64,000 bases of DNA from Nissolia schottii. Lineage: Eukaryota; Streptophyta; Magnoliopsida; Fabales; Fabaceae. The stretch spans positions 59,937-123,936 of the forward strand of contig QANU01064405.1 in the NCBI GenBank assembly GCA_003254905.1, written 5' to 3'. A program made the position numbers and the translations under genes. The notes beneath the pieces are model-generated. The model did not search any database and was not told the origin of the DNA. It saw only the letters and a program-made list of their open reading frames with translations. Below, piece by piece: positions 47,405 to 59,470 of the stretch; position 1 is the first letter of the stretch; every line of letters begins with the position of its first letter.

Positions 47405-49445
47405 TGACTCCGTCGAACTGATTTTGGATGTACAACCGATACTACAAGAATCAGGGAGTGATAAATCCAGAATTTTTGGAGGGGGTGGATTACTTTTGTG
47501 AAATAGTTAAATTGATTTCTCAAAGAGTTAGAAGTCCATGTTTTTCTTGCAAGCGGTGTAAGATATTAGACGTTGAAAGGTTTAGAATACATCTTTAGAG
47601 AAATGAGTTTGAGCCGCGGAGAGGTTGGTAGTCCACAGAAAGGGTAGACCACGGAGAGGTGGACATAAATGGTGTGAATCAGTTCAGTAGGTGTCAGTAT
47701 GAAGTGTCAGCCTTCTATCGATGAATCACAAACAATTGATGAGAATAGATATTCAGAAATGGTACACAATGCTTTTGGAGGTAATTTTGATCCACAAAAT
47801 GACAACATACTACATGAGGAACCCAATCCAGATGTGAAGAATTTCTATAATTTGTTAGAGGAAACAAATACTCCGGTGTGGAAAGTAGCAGTTCATACAC
47901 GATTATCTGTGGCAACTAGGTTGTTAACTATGAAGTCAGGCGAAATCAAAGCGAGAGATCGTTTGATCAGTGGCTTGATTTCATTGAAAAGCTAACGCCA
48001 TCGGGGAATAAAATTCCAACAAACTTTTACCAAGCTAAGAAAGTATTTTCTAAACTAGGCTTAAAATCCATGAAAATTGATTGTTTCCAGTCAGGTTGTA
48101 TGTTGTACGATTGAAGAGGTTGTTTGCATCCATGAGCTCGATACTGCACATGACATGGCACTTTGAGAATAAAAGAAATGACGGTCGCATGACTTACCCA
48201 TCTCATGGTGAGGCGTGAAAACACTTTGACAAAGTTTACCTTGACTTCCCTGTAGAACATCGTAATGTGAGATTAAGGCTTTGTTCGAATGGGTTTTCTC
48301 CTAATAATCAGTTTATCAAACCATACTCATGTTGGCTAGTGATTGTTACACCCTATAATTTATAGCCTGATATGTGCATGAAAGACCCTTATCTATTCTT
48401 ATCTTGTGTAATTACTGGCTCGAGCAACCCTAAAGCAAAGATTGATGTTTTTCATCAACCTTTGATAGATGAATTGAACCAACTGTGAAAATCCAGGTGT
48501 GCTTGCATACGATGTTTCTAGGAAGTAGAATTTTGTTTTGAGGGCATCTTTGATGTGAACCATTAATGATTTTCCTGCTTATGGAATATTGTCTGGATAG
48601 ATGACACATGAAACTTTAGCCTGTCCAATTTTTATGGAGGAGACGAAAGAGTTCCGGCTACAGGACGGAGGAAAACAATCCTAGTTTGATTGTCACAGGG
48701 TATTCTTGTAACTTAGGAACACGCTTAGGAACATTAGTTATGGATTTCTGAAGAACAAAATTGAAAATGAAGAAGCGCTACAACGATTAACTGGCCGTGA
48801 GATTCTCAGGAGGGTTAGACATCTGCCGAAGATAACTGAAGTTGGCAAAGTTGTTAGGTTTCAAGGTTACAGGGAAGAACATAACTAGACTAAGAAGAGT
48901 ATATTTTGGGATTTGTTGTATTGGAAAGATAACTTTGTTCGCCATTGTCTAGATGTTATGCATATTGAAAAGAATGTTTTCGACAATATAATGCATACAA
49001 TCATGGACATCGATCAGACCAAGGACAACGAGAAGGCAAGGTTAGATTTGAAACAGTTGTGTAGATGTCCCGAGTTGAACCTACAACAAATTTCTGATGG
49101 TCATTTCATGAAGCCTAAGGCCTACTACACCCTGAACAAGCGACAAGTTCAAAGTGTGCTTCATTGGTTATTGTAAGAATTGAAAATGCATTACGGTTAT
49201 GCATCTAACTTGGCTTGATGTGTGAATATTTCACAACAGAAGTTGGTTGGAATGAAGAGCCATGACTGTCATGTGTTTATGCAGTGTCTTCTACCAATTG
49301 TATTCAGAGAACTGCCAAAGAGTGTGTTGAAACCAATAAGCGAGCTGAGCCAGTTTTTCAAAACATTGTGCTCGTCAATTGTTGATGCTGAAGACCTCTT
49401 AGTCATGGAGCAAAACATTCCCATTATCCTTTGTTCATCCATGCT
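47405..49445 (+). pseudogene. CACTA TNP2-type transposase, broken
   Basis: Fragments in all three plus frames follow the TNP2 order. First comes a transposase-associated domain near 47410-47540 (FLEGVDYF, then PCFSCKRCK). Next are EPNPDVKNFYNLLEE (47824-47868), then VIVTPYNL and MCMKDPYLFLSCVITG (48340-48425), FHQPLIDELNQL, and a block related to the DFPAYGILSG region near 48570-48600. At 48913-49176 is YWKDNFVRHCLDVMHIEKNVFDNI, and then HDCHVFMQCLLPI at 49260. At least eight in-frame stops or frame changes separate them, and the match stops at about 49440. No intact protein can be made. The catalytic C-terminal part is missing here, although a DUF4216-like fragment survives at 33236. Confidence 0.85.
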
Positions 49446-52400
49446 TAAAAAATGTTTAATCTTCTCACTCGTTGATGTTTAATTCTCCCACTCATTAAAG
49501 TTTAATCTTCTCACTCCTCCTACCACCTTCACAAAATATTTTTGTCCACATTTATTAATTCTCTAAATATTCCCGTGAGAATATCAAAGCAAATAAAAAT
49601 AATTAAAATTAAATATTATAACAAAGTAATAAAAAAGTACTCACAGAAATAAGAGAATTTCACAAAGAATGAGAGTCTTTGAAAAGTTATAGCAATGCAT
49701 CATAAATTAATTTTAAAATCAATAAGTTGATTCTTTCCCGTAATTGTAGCTTTCCAATATATTCAATTTAATAGAATTCAAATATCTAAAAGTATTAAAA
49801 TAAATTCAATTTATTGGCTGCCTACACACCTATTGTTCCTATTTTATACAAATTGTGTGTCCTCGTTTACTAAGTCTCTATATATTTCAGTGAGAATATC
49901 AAAGCAAACAAAAGATTGAAATTTAATATTATAATAAAAAATATTCATTTGGTTTGAGAAATGAGACTATTCCAGAGAGATAATGAAAACTTTTGAAAAG
50001 TTATAATGATGTTTCATAAGTTAATTTTTAAATCAACTAGTTGATTCTTTTCTATAATTGTAATTTTAAAATAAATCCAATTAAATGCAAATTCAAGTAT
50101 CTAAAAATATTTAAATAAATTTAATTTATCGGTTACCTACACACTCATTGTCACCGCTTCAGACAAATTTTTTGTCATCATTTACTAACATTCTAAACTA
50201 ATCATATATTTAATAGCAATTTTGTTTCTTAATTGCTCACGTTAAGGGTGTATAAAACCCTATCCGACCCGCTAACCCGGACCAGGCCGAAGCATTCAAC
50301 CAAAAGATGATTGGGTCTATTCATGTCTAGGGTCGGGTTTGGGTCTATAAAATTGACACGGTCCAAATATAGGGTCGAGTTCGGGTAAAGGCAAACCCAG
50401 CCCAACTCGGCCCATATACACTCCTAAATTATTGGCTAACTTCATATATTTTCCATGTGTCTATTTTGGTGTGTAGAAACCGAGCACATGAAGTATGTAT
50501 TGCTGCAATTTTCTTAGTTTATGCATCTTAATGAGTACACTCATTTTTTGTTGTTGTTTGTGTTGTGCACTAAAACTATGGAATTTTGAATGATAATGCT
50601 AAAATTAAAAATTTTATGTCATTTTGTTGTTGTATTTGAAACTAATGGGTGTTTAGTTAGGAACTATGATGCTTATTCAAATAGGAAGTAAAATGAGAAA
50701 TGAAATAGTTGATTTGCGATTTTTTCAACTTCATATTTTAATAGGTGTCATTTTTTAGTTTGTAGTTTGAGATAGTATTGACCCTGTTTTAGGCCCAGTC
50801 CAAAACCGGGTTTTAACTTACCCAAAGATGATATTGGGTCTATTCGAGTTTATGTTCGGTTTTGAGTCTTTAAAATTGACCTGGTCCAAATATAATTAAG
50901 GTCGGGTTCAAGTAAAAGTAAACTCAGCCCAACCTGACCCATGTACACCCCTAGCAATCGTAAATCACTATTACAATAAAAACATAAATCCCTATTAACA
51001 GAAAATTTCCCCTTAATTACAGATATATTTAAAAACACTTTGTTTTTCCTTAATTACTCACATAAATCACTAATTAATTACAAATTTTCCTTGTATAGAT
51101 TTGATCTTGTTATAATGATTCAATTTATTTTTAATATTAAAATAAATATGTGAATTTATGTTAATAACAAACAATTTTTCATTAATTACGTACTAATTTT
51201 TCCCCAACTAATCATATATGTAATAGCAATTTTGTTTCTTAATTGCTCACGTAAATCACTATTAAAATAAAAACGTAAATCACAAATCCTAAAATAAATA
51301 AATAAATAAATAAATTCTCCTTAATTAGTCATGTATATAAAAGTGATTTTTTTAATTAAATATCCATCTCATTTTTTTATTAAATTATTTATATATTAAT
51401 AGCAAAATTTTCTTGTGTAGATTCAATCTTGTTACAATGATTCAATCATTTTTTTTATATTAAAATTCATATTAATGATGTAGCAATATATTATTGAAAG
51501 ATCAAAAATTCAAAATTCTCTCATTTTTACAATTAACAAGAGGATCGGGTTCACATTTCCATTATTCAAAGTCATATTAATATGAAATGGTCATGATAAT
51601 AAAGAGTAGAGATACATGCATGACTTTTTTATCTTCATTTTAAAAAAGAGAAAATCTCCATGCATCTTATCATTGAATAAACATGAGGTGTGACATGATG
51701 GTAGCTCACATTTTACACTGACCATCAGTCTACCACTTTGTGTGAGCTTCGTTATTGCGAGAAAATTGGATTGTCACTGCTGTGCTGCTGCCAACAATTG
51801 ATACCCTAGGTGCACCCAAAAATCTTATCATTGAATGACTATGCAAAAACTTTTATATATCAAAACTAAATCATATAATTAATTATGATGTTGATCTAGA
51901 GATACCTTTTGTACCTATAAAAAACTAAAACATATAATTAATTATGATGTTCGAATATATATATATACACTACTAAAAGTTTCTCAAAAATAGGGTTGCA
52001 TCGCTGACTACGCAGGCAGCTATTAACCTGACCTTTCTATGAAATCTGGAAACATTTGGTATGGAGTCTCGTGGTTCACACCGCACGCATATTTTATTTG
52101 TTATGGAAAAGAAGATCGGGACCACTAAGATTATGAGATCAGATATGACTCACATCAGAATAAATTAATACGAACAAAATTATTTGTTTTCAATTTGAAT
52201 GCAAATTAAGTTGCAGATGAAGTCAAGTAAGGCCACACCTCCATATATGGCTAATTGTACCACATTGATAAGTTCGCTGCTGAAGGTAGTTTACCAACTA
52301 TGATAATCTTCCGATTCCAAACTCAGCTTCAGTACACCCGGAAAGGGATCACTTTAATTATCTTGAACGAACGTATCATCTTCTTGGTTGTTCCGCGTTG

Positions 52401-52763
52401 GTATCAATCCATTAATTTGCATACCTTAAATAGCGCATGATGTTAATTAATCTGTCCAAATCAATTTTGGTTCTTTTCAAGTTCGGGAAGTGTTAGTGAT
52501 TTTATTGCCAAGTACTAGCTGCCATCGTTATTCACTTAATTACCATACGCATAGTTGACTATCTAGTTTCTTTTGCAAGGAGATTGCATTTCAAAATACT
52601 AGTTTTTATTTCAAATTTCGCCTCGGGGACGAAACACAATATAGCCGTAGGGCGTTAACATTTCATTCGTACAATTCCCTGAGATTACAGAATTCCCTAA
52701 TTTGTACAATGGTTCTCGAATCCCGTTGGCTTCCCTACACGATCAAAATGCCCATAACAGCCT
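49446..52763. other. AT-rich intergenic DNA with segmental repeats
   Basis: No gene recognised. A GGGTCGGGTT-rich segment of about 190 bp occurs at 50245-50430 and again, diverged, at 50765-50960. The flanking TAATAGCAATTTTGTTTC stretch recurs at 50214 and 51221. 51947-51967 is TA-rich. Confidence 0.5.
50245..50960. repeat. two diverged copies of a GGGTCGGGTT-rich repeat
   Basis: 50245-50430 and 50765-50960 share TGATTGGGTCTATTC/TGATATTGGGTCTATTC, then AAAATTGACACGGTCCAAAT or its variant, then AGCCCAACYYGRCCCAT and a TACACYCCTA end. The ends resemble the hAT-like element at 57742. Confidence 0.6.
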
Positions 52764-55700
52764 CTAAATTATAGAAGCCTTAAGCCTCCGTCCCAGCTCC
52801 TTTCTGTAAACAAGGAAAAAAGGGAATCAAGTTAATGTTATTAATAATTCGAATAAGTCACAAAAATGCTAAGCCGGGTTAACGAACGATCGAAAAATGT
52901 TAATGAATGCACCTCATGAGTTGCCTGTCAAAGCCTGAAGCAGCCAAGAGGCCTCTGTTCTCTTCAGCCCTTCTGAGGAGGTAAGGCATGACCATCTCCA
53001 CTGGCCCATACGGCATGTACTTGCTCACCCGAAACCCTGCATTGCTCAAACCGAAGGAAAGCGCCTCTGACATTCCGCACAGCTGCGCAAATTCAAGCTT
53101 GTGGCTCACCTTTCCCATCCCCAAATCATAAGCTTTTGCCGCAGCCAATTTCCCTACAAATCATAAGCTTTTGCCTCAGCAAATTGTAAAAGAAGAAAAA
53201 AAAAAAAAAAGGTGCACTTATTCCACATTGTCTATAAGTACCTGATTCAACATTGTGGGTGGCAAGGACAAGTGAACCGGGCCCGTTGGCAATCTTGTCA
53301 AGCATGAAAGCCGAGCAGTCGTTGTAGCACTTGTGCGTATCTTGAACGGTGCTGTGAACCGGGGAGGCACAGCCAAAGGAATCGGCTATTTTAGCCTCCA
53401 TGGACATGTAAGCGCCCCTCACCAGCTTGAACCCCATCGGGACCCCGATCCTGTCCGCCGCCTCCGTCGCCAGCGACAGCCTCTCCCTCGCGTCTTTCAG
53501 GTAGGCCTGCAGCGTTCCGAACACGATGGGGCTGTCGCCCCTGTTGTGCAGGATGGCGGAAGAGTACGTGAAGTAGTCGATGGCGGGCTGGACGGTGGTG
53601 TGCTCTGCATCGACCAGCAAAGGGATGTTGGCTTGCGCGCATTGCTGGCAGAGCTCGAGCAGCCTGTCGTTCGCGAGCTGGAGCTCGCTCTCCTCTTCTT
53701 GAGATAGCGGCTCCGGCATTTTCGGGGTGTGGTACAAGGGGCTTGACTCGGAGAATATTGGGAGGGTGTCTTGCTTCCATGGCAAGATGAATGAAGGGTC
53801 CTTTTGCTGCCACCTTAGGAGGTCGCTAACCCTCTCTAGCAGCCTCATGGGGCATATTGCGGTGATTTTCACAATCATAAAGCTCACCTGTTCACATCAA
53901 ATATTCAAATTTGCTCTTTCCGTTAGTTAAGTCCCACTTACTTTTAGAGATAAGATGTTGTGTCAATTCGCATTTCATTCATAATTTAATGAGATCCCAA
54001 TTATGGTGAAAAAATATATCACATTCGCACGTTAAATTAAATTGTTATAATCACATCATTAAATAATGATATATATGGTTTGGGCTTCTTTACATTTCCA
54101 ACCCATTTGATATAACTTTATACTAAAATATGGGTTGGAAGAAAAATTTAGGAATGCATGATTTTAGGTCCGAATCGCCACACCCTGTAGCGATTTCAGA
54201 CATTTAAAAAATTGCCGTAAATATTTTTGCTGGACCACAACATGGGATTAAAAAAAAAATTGCCATTTAAATGTAAATTTCCCTATGGTATCAATTGAGA
54301 TAGTGTGTATCACCCCTAAGGCAACTTATGAAACACAAGAATTGAAGTGGTCCACAAGAAAAAAGCGGTGACAATAATGAATAATGAAATATTTAGTTAG
54401 AAACTTGTAAAAGAACAAACAACCCTGCCCTGCCTCGTATCCATTTCAAGCACGGTGACCATGACACGACACCAAGCTTTTTCCCCTGGAGCTAGCAACA
54501 TCAAATTAAAACAGTGCTCTACTAGTTTCCAATTTTTAACGTTGCTAAGCTAGCTACGTAATTATGGCCAAGTACATGATGCAGTAGCACGCCAAATTGG
54601 AGGCCCAAATGTCCTTGTCTGGGTGGGACCAACAACAGTCACGGTTGCTAAACAAGACAAAAGAGCTAGGCATAACCTCAGCTGGCATTTTTTAGTTGCT
54701 GTACTATGTGCGTGGTGTCACCAACTTGCTATTCATTCACTCACAGAAAGCAACAAGGCACGCCGAAGAAACGCCAAAAGGAGAAATATTTTTGTAAGTT
54801 TTTGGAATATATTTAATGCATTTTTTAAAATATTATTAATCACTTATTATTTAACAATTGTATATGTTTTACGTATTATAAATTAAATGGATAATTGATA
54901 ATATCTTTAAAGCATGCATTAATCATGTTTTCGAAATATAGAAGAAGTTCTCTTGGAAGAAAACCAAAACCCCATTATAAATCCCATTGCACGTGTTCCA
55001 TTGAAAAGTTCACAAAGAACACATTGCACACTAAAGGAGCCACAAGGCCACCTGGCCTACCATGAAGAATGACATGCAAGAACAATTAAAAAATAAAACT
55101 AACAAATAAAAGGAAAAAAAAAAGTAGAAAACATATATTTACGTAAATTTTTTGCTAATGAGTGAGTGTCATGAAGGCCGTTGTCAAGGAGTTAAAAAGG
55201 AAAAAAAAATAATTGGTTAAAAGGATGGAATTTTAACAACCAACATCGAATGAATAAAATCCATAAAATACAAATAACGGATTATTCGTCTTTAATAACG
55301 AAACAAATTTTAATTTGTGACGTTAAATGCTTCTTATTTTTTGGGTTAAATGCTTTAATTTATACACAATTTAATATGCATATGGGAGTAACTTTATCTC
55401 AATGAGTTATTACTATTTAAGTTTAAAAAGGTTTAGACGCTCGATATATCAATTATTTCTATTTAAACTTATATATTTTTGATCTCAAACTCGAAATCTT
55501 ATACTAAGCCGCTTATCACTTGAACCAACGCACGTTGGTAAAATTTATATGTTTTTAAAAATATTAAATGTTTTCTCAACTTAAAAATTACTATTTTAAG
55601 AACAATAACGAGCAAAACCCTATTTGTGATGGCATAGCATTAAAATCACATAAAAATATAGTGAATGCGAGATCATTAAGAATTTCTCAAGTCAAACAAC

Positions 55701-56384
55701 AACAACAAGAAGACTTTTTGAAACAGACGACGGATCAAAAGCTGAAAAAACAAGCAAGCTTACCGAAGACGGAGGAAGCGACCTAATGACGTCAACGGTG
55801 CGAAGGAACCCCTTCAGGTTGACGTCACACCCATCGCTATCGTGCGCGTCTTCCGCCCCGTACACCAGCATCCCCCTAAGCCCCGCCTCGTTCAGCTCCA
55901 TTATTTTCCGGCCTGCCTCGGCGGCATCCTCGCCGGCGCAGAAGTGCTCGAAGAAGCTCTTCCTCACGGCTGAGAGCACCGCGTCCCTCACCAGCCCCTC
56001 CCTCTCCACCAGATTCGACTTCATCAGCCACATTCCCAGGTCCACCATGGGCCCAACCGCCGTCGCGTGGAGCACCGCGGACGACCTCACGAGCCTCCCC
56101 GTGGGCACTGACGAGAACAGCCTCTCGCCGTCCTCAAAATCCAATGCTGTCCGGGAGCAGTGGCCACCGGCAAACGGAGCAGCATCTGCGGCAGCGACGA
56201 CGGAAGCAGCAGCGGACGACGAAGACGGCGACTTTTGCTCTGTCTTTTCGAAGACGGAAGGGCGTGCTATCCCCGCGGCAGGATAGGCGAAAGGCTTGGC
56301 GGCGGCGGAGGCGGTGGCGGAGGTGGCGGCGGCGTTGTAACGGATCTTCTTGAGGATTCTTGGAGGGATAACGCGGGTGGCCAT
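52764..56384 (-). CDS. ProDH: proline dehydrogenase, mitochondrial
   Basis: Exons (minus): 55764-56384, 53242-53887, 52913-53153 and 52764-52803, all GT-AG, giving 1548 nt and 515 aa. The enzyme is the FAD-dependent first step of proline breakdown, oxidising proline to pyrroline-5-carboxylate at the inner mitochondrial membrane. The N-terminus (MATRVIPPRILKK, then Ala/Ser-rich to about residue 70) looks like a mitochondrial presequence. Family motifs are KLVRGAY (361-367), the YMPYGPV loop (468-474) and RRAEENRG (483-490), whose arginines bind proline carboxylate. The C-terminus ends RKELGRRLKASII. Exon 1 is markedly GC-rich, about as expected for this gene in dicots. Intron 2 is only 88 bp, and a 35-bp-period duplication spans its acceptor. 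Regulation by proline and hypo-osmolarity is suggested by the ACTCAT elements upstream. Confidence 0.95.
53122..53186. repeat. tandem duplication across the ProDH intron 2 acceptor
   Basis: Two 30-bp copies, 53122-53151 (in exon 3) and 53157-53186 (in intron 2), match at about 27 positions; the shared core is CAAATCATAAGCTTTTGCC. The acceptor AG used by exon 3 (53154-53155) lies between them. Confidence 0.85.
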
Positions 56385-56552
56385 ATATCAAAAGGCTAAT
56401 TAAGGTGTCGAGAATGGTGTCGATGAAGTGAGATGATGGTTTTCTTTTGAGAACTGGAGATTGTTATGGTTGTTGGCGGTGCTGTGCTTTTCTCTCAAAA
56501 GTGCAAATGATGCAAAGTGTGATGTATTTTTGGAGTGTGGGGGCGAGGGGCT

Positions 56553-56561
56553 TATTTTATA
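56553..56561 (-). promoter_or_regulatory. TATA box of ProDH
   Basis: TATAAAATA on the minus strand, about 170 nt above the ATG at 56384, giving a leader of about 140 nt. Confidence 0.65.
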
Positions 56562-57072
56562 GGCGCCAAATAGGTTAGTTCTTTTTTTTAGGTAATGAGA
56601 AACGTTAGGTTAAGTAAGGAAAAGTGACAACACTGCATACGTTATCGGGTGATAAGATTAGAGTCGTCAATCGTGTCTAAGATCTGTATTTTCGGATGTC
56701 TTCATTTTTATTTCTCTTATATTAGATTCTTTCCGTTTGAATGTCTCTCTGCTTATTGACACGGGTAATACTGTATTACTACGTCCGATTGGGTTGGAGC
56801 AAATGGGTATACGAAGGGGAATATATTTTCGTAAATTTTTAAGATCCTAATCAATTAATGATTGGTTAAAGAGTTATAACTTTTATTATTACTTTATACT
56901 ATAATATTACTCTATCAATTAATTATATTACTTTACATGATGTTTGAAATCATTATTATTATTAGGCTGTAAAACGTGGATTAATTGGGGGGACTAAAAA
57001 GAAGTTGCAACATGGTGAGACAGAAGATGGTCAATGAAGAGGGTAGCTGCTACATTCACGCGTGGGGATGAC

Positions 57073-57141
57073 ATGAGTAATAGTACCATTCTTTCTTGCA
57101 AAAATGTAACGTGTGTTGTCCAATTCCACGCAAAAATGAGT
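57073..57141 (-). promoter_or_regulatory. pair of ACTCAT proline/hypo-osmolarity response elements upstream of ProDH
   Basis: ACTCAT on the minus strand at 57073-57078 and 57136-57141, with an ACGTG core at 57109-57113 between them. In Arabidopsis, ACTCAT in the ProDH1 promoter mediates induction by proline and hypo-osmolarity through S1-group bZIP factors (known from literature). The function here is inferred by analogy. They lie about 510-590 bp above the TATA box. Confidence 0.5.
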
Positions 57142-57741
57142 TGGCGAACTAAGTCGGTGGAATCCAATTAAAGTGAGAGAGAGAGGGGATATTGCTTGCG
57201 TGGATCCACGAAATCACAATCTTAATTTAAGATGATCGCGCCGCGAGATGTGGCCACTGGCCATCAACGTATGACATTATTCTGCACAAGTTAATTAGTC
57301 TAAATTCAAGGTCAAAACATTTGAAGAAAAACTAATAGTTACCTATCGTTGACTATAAATGGAAGAGGAAGATTCTGAATGGAGCTGTTCAATTCCCTAC
57401 CTCTACTGCTGCTTAATTAATCAACTTCTACGACAGAATCTAAGATTCTTTCTTCTTCATCGTTTTTATTTTAAAATAGGTGTTTGTCTATTTTATTCTG
57501 CTTTAAAATAATTTTCTACTTACTAAATTTAGATATTATTAATGATTTTTTAACATACTTTTATTAAATAAACACTCTCTCACATATTTATACACTATAA
57601 TAACTTCAATCACCTCCTATAAATAAGAATTATTAAGTAAAATACTGTAAACTTAATTAGGTCCAATTCAATTCTCTCTTATAAAAACCAAATTCCACCT
57701 AATGCTAGCCTAACAAATACACCTGATGAGGATGACTCGAT
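57142..57741. other. intergenic DNA upstream of ProDH
   Basis: No gene recognised. It may include distal ProDH promoter. GAGAGAGAGAGG at about 57175 is a short GA repeat. Confidence 0.35.
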
Positions 57742-58266
57742 TAGGGGTGCACACATGTCAGGTTTAGGGTAAACTAAAATCCAACTCAAGTAAATGAACT
57801 CGAGTTGGGTTGAATCGATTTTTTTTTTAAATTTAAAATTTTCAAACCTGGCCCAACCCAACCCAACCCAACTTGGGTAGTCGGGTTGTGTTTATTTTAA
57901 AGAGAAAAATGAATACTTACTAATACTAACACAAAAAAAAAACACGCTCTTTCTCTATTTCAAAATTAAAACTATCCACTAGAACAGATTTGATATCACA
58001 ATCATCACATTTTCTTTCAAAATCTCATTTCCCTAGAACGTAGTTGCGATGAGCAAGGGAGTAAGGAAAAAATAATGTTTATTTTTTTATATAAAAATTT
58101 GGCTAATTGGGTCATTGGGTCAAGTTTTAAAATTGAAACCCGATACCCGACCTGATTAGAATCGGATCATAAAAAATTATCCAAACTAACTCGATGACTC
58201 AACCCAACCCGAAAATATTAATTTGGGTTCAGCTCATCAGGTTGACCCGGACCCATGTGCACCCTA
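57742..58266. mobile_element. hAT-type MITE with TAGGGGTGCA termini
   Basis: The left end TAGGGGTGCACACATG is mirrored by CATGTGCACCCTA at the right. GGGTTGGGTTGGG-type words in opposite orientation fill the subterminal zones. Flanking octamers GACTCGAT (57734-57741) and AACTCAAT (58267-58274) agree at six of eight bases, consistent with an aged 8-bp hAT target duplication. Confidence 0.6.
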
Positions 58267-58439
58267 AACTCAATGGATAATGATCACAAATGAATCTTTT
58301 AGAGTGAATATCTTTATTTTTTATTTTGTTTACACGCTCACAAGTTTGTTATTTTCTCTTTTTCTTACTTTCCTACATATACGGATTTGATAACAACCTC
58401 TTTCCTCACTTTGTCATGAGGACATTTTTTCAGCTATAG

Positions 58440-58555
58440 CCTTATGTACAATCTGTAAGGTTACTATCTCTTGTATATAAACACTAAAGGTAATCAATAG
58501 AAATCAAGTTGTTATTTTCCAGCATCTTCATCATGTCCATTTAAGTTTTTCAACA
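58440..58555 (+). mobile_element. 3' end of a Ty1-copia 5' LTR
   Basis: TTGTATATAAACACTAAAGG (58471-58490) looks like LTR promoter sequence, and the stretch ends TTTTTCAACA just before a primer-binding site. The LTR's left boundary is not identified. Confidence 0.5.
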
Positions 58556-58569
58556 TGGTATCTAGAACC
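58556..58569 (+). other. Ty1-copia primer-binding site
   Basis: TGGTATCTAGAACC, one or two changes from the initiator-tRNA complement TGGTATCAGAGC, lies directly after the CA end of an LTR. Confidence 0.7.
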
Positions 58570-58789
58570 TCTAGTTCACCATCATCATGGCTAGAGGTGG
58601 ACACTGATCTTCTCATCCGTACGTCATCTGCTTCCTCTGGCTCTCGTGGCCAAGGAAACCACCAACCAATTCTCACCTCTCAACACTCACACTCAAAATC
58701 AAAATACACAAAACCAAAACACTCACAATCAAAACCAAGTTCCCACTCAAAACCCACCCTCTCCCTTCTTTGTCCACCCCAATGAAAGC

Positions 58790-59465
58790 CCCCCTTACCA
58801 TGGTTCCCATAATCTTCACCAGACCGAATTATCATCGTTGGGCTTGTGCTATGAAACACTAGATGATCTTGAAGAATAAACTCGGTTTCCTCACCAGAAC
58901 CGTTTCCACCCTTGATCCGTTTCACCCCCACTTTCTCACTTGGGAAAGATGCAACAACTTGATCCGCTCCTGGCTTCTAAATTATGTATCTCCTTCGATT
59001 GTGCGTAGCATTGAGGCAATCGAAAACGTCTCTGATGTCTGGTGTAGCCTTCGAGAGTGGTTCTCCCAGTGTGACTTGATAAGGGTAGGTGAGCTGCTCC
59101 AGCAAGAGCTTTACTCACTCCAACAAGGCATTCTCTCTGTCAGTGACTATTTCACGGAGCTCGCCACTTTGTGGGAAGAGCTTGAACACTACTGGCTAGG
59201 CTTCAATGGCTCATGCCTTGCTCCCTACAGTTTCCTTTTGGCTACAACATGACCTTCTACAAAGATCAAGACCATATTCTCCGATTTCTCCATGAACTCA
59301 ATGAACAATTTGCCTCTATCATATCTCACATCCTTCTCATGGAACCCATTCCGTCTCTAAACCATGTCTTTTTTATGGTTCAATAACAGGAGTGACAGAA
59401 CTCCATCGGTCTGTTTTGTGATTTGGTTGCCATGGTAGCAGCCTCTGACCCTCGCTGCGGTGGTC
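58790..59465 (+). pseudogene. Ty1-copia gag fragment
   Basis: Reading NYHRWACAMKH, a stop, then MILKNKLGFLTRT, WERCNNLIRSWLLN, SVSDYFTELATLWEEL and, after a frameshift near 59220, DHILRFLHELNEQFASIISHILL. This is the UBN2/gag module of copia elements. It breaks with TAG at 58861 and a frame change, and is cut off at 59470 by the LTR that starts TGTAACATCCCG. Nothing of pol follows. Confidence 0.85.
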
Positions 59466-59470
59466 TCCGT

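Noticed and set aside
51968..51979. CACTACTAAAAG resembling a CACTA terminus
   Set aside because: No subterminal ACCGTCGG repeats next to it and no matching opposite end; likely chance.
53333..53707. 124-codon plus-strand ORF opposite ProDH exon 2
   Set aside because: Antisense shadow of a GC-rich exon.
55786..56286. 166-codon plus-strand ORF opposite ProDH exon 1
   Set aside because: Antisense shadow of the GC-rich exon 1; Ser/Ala-rich by composition.
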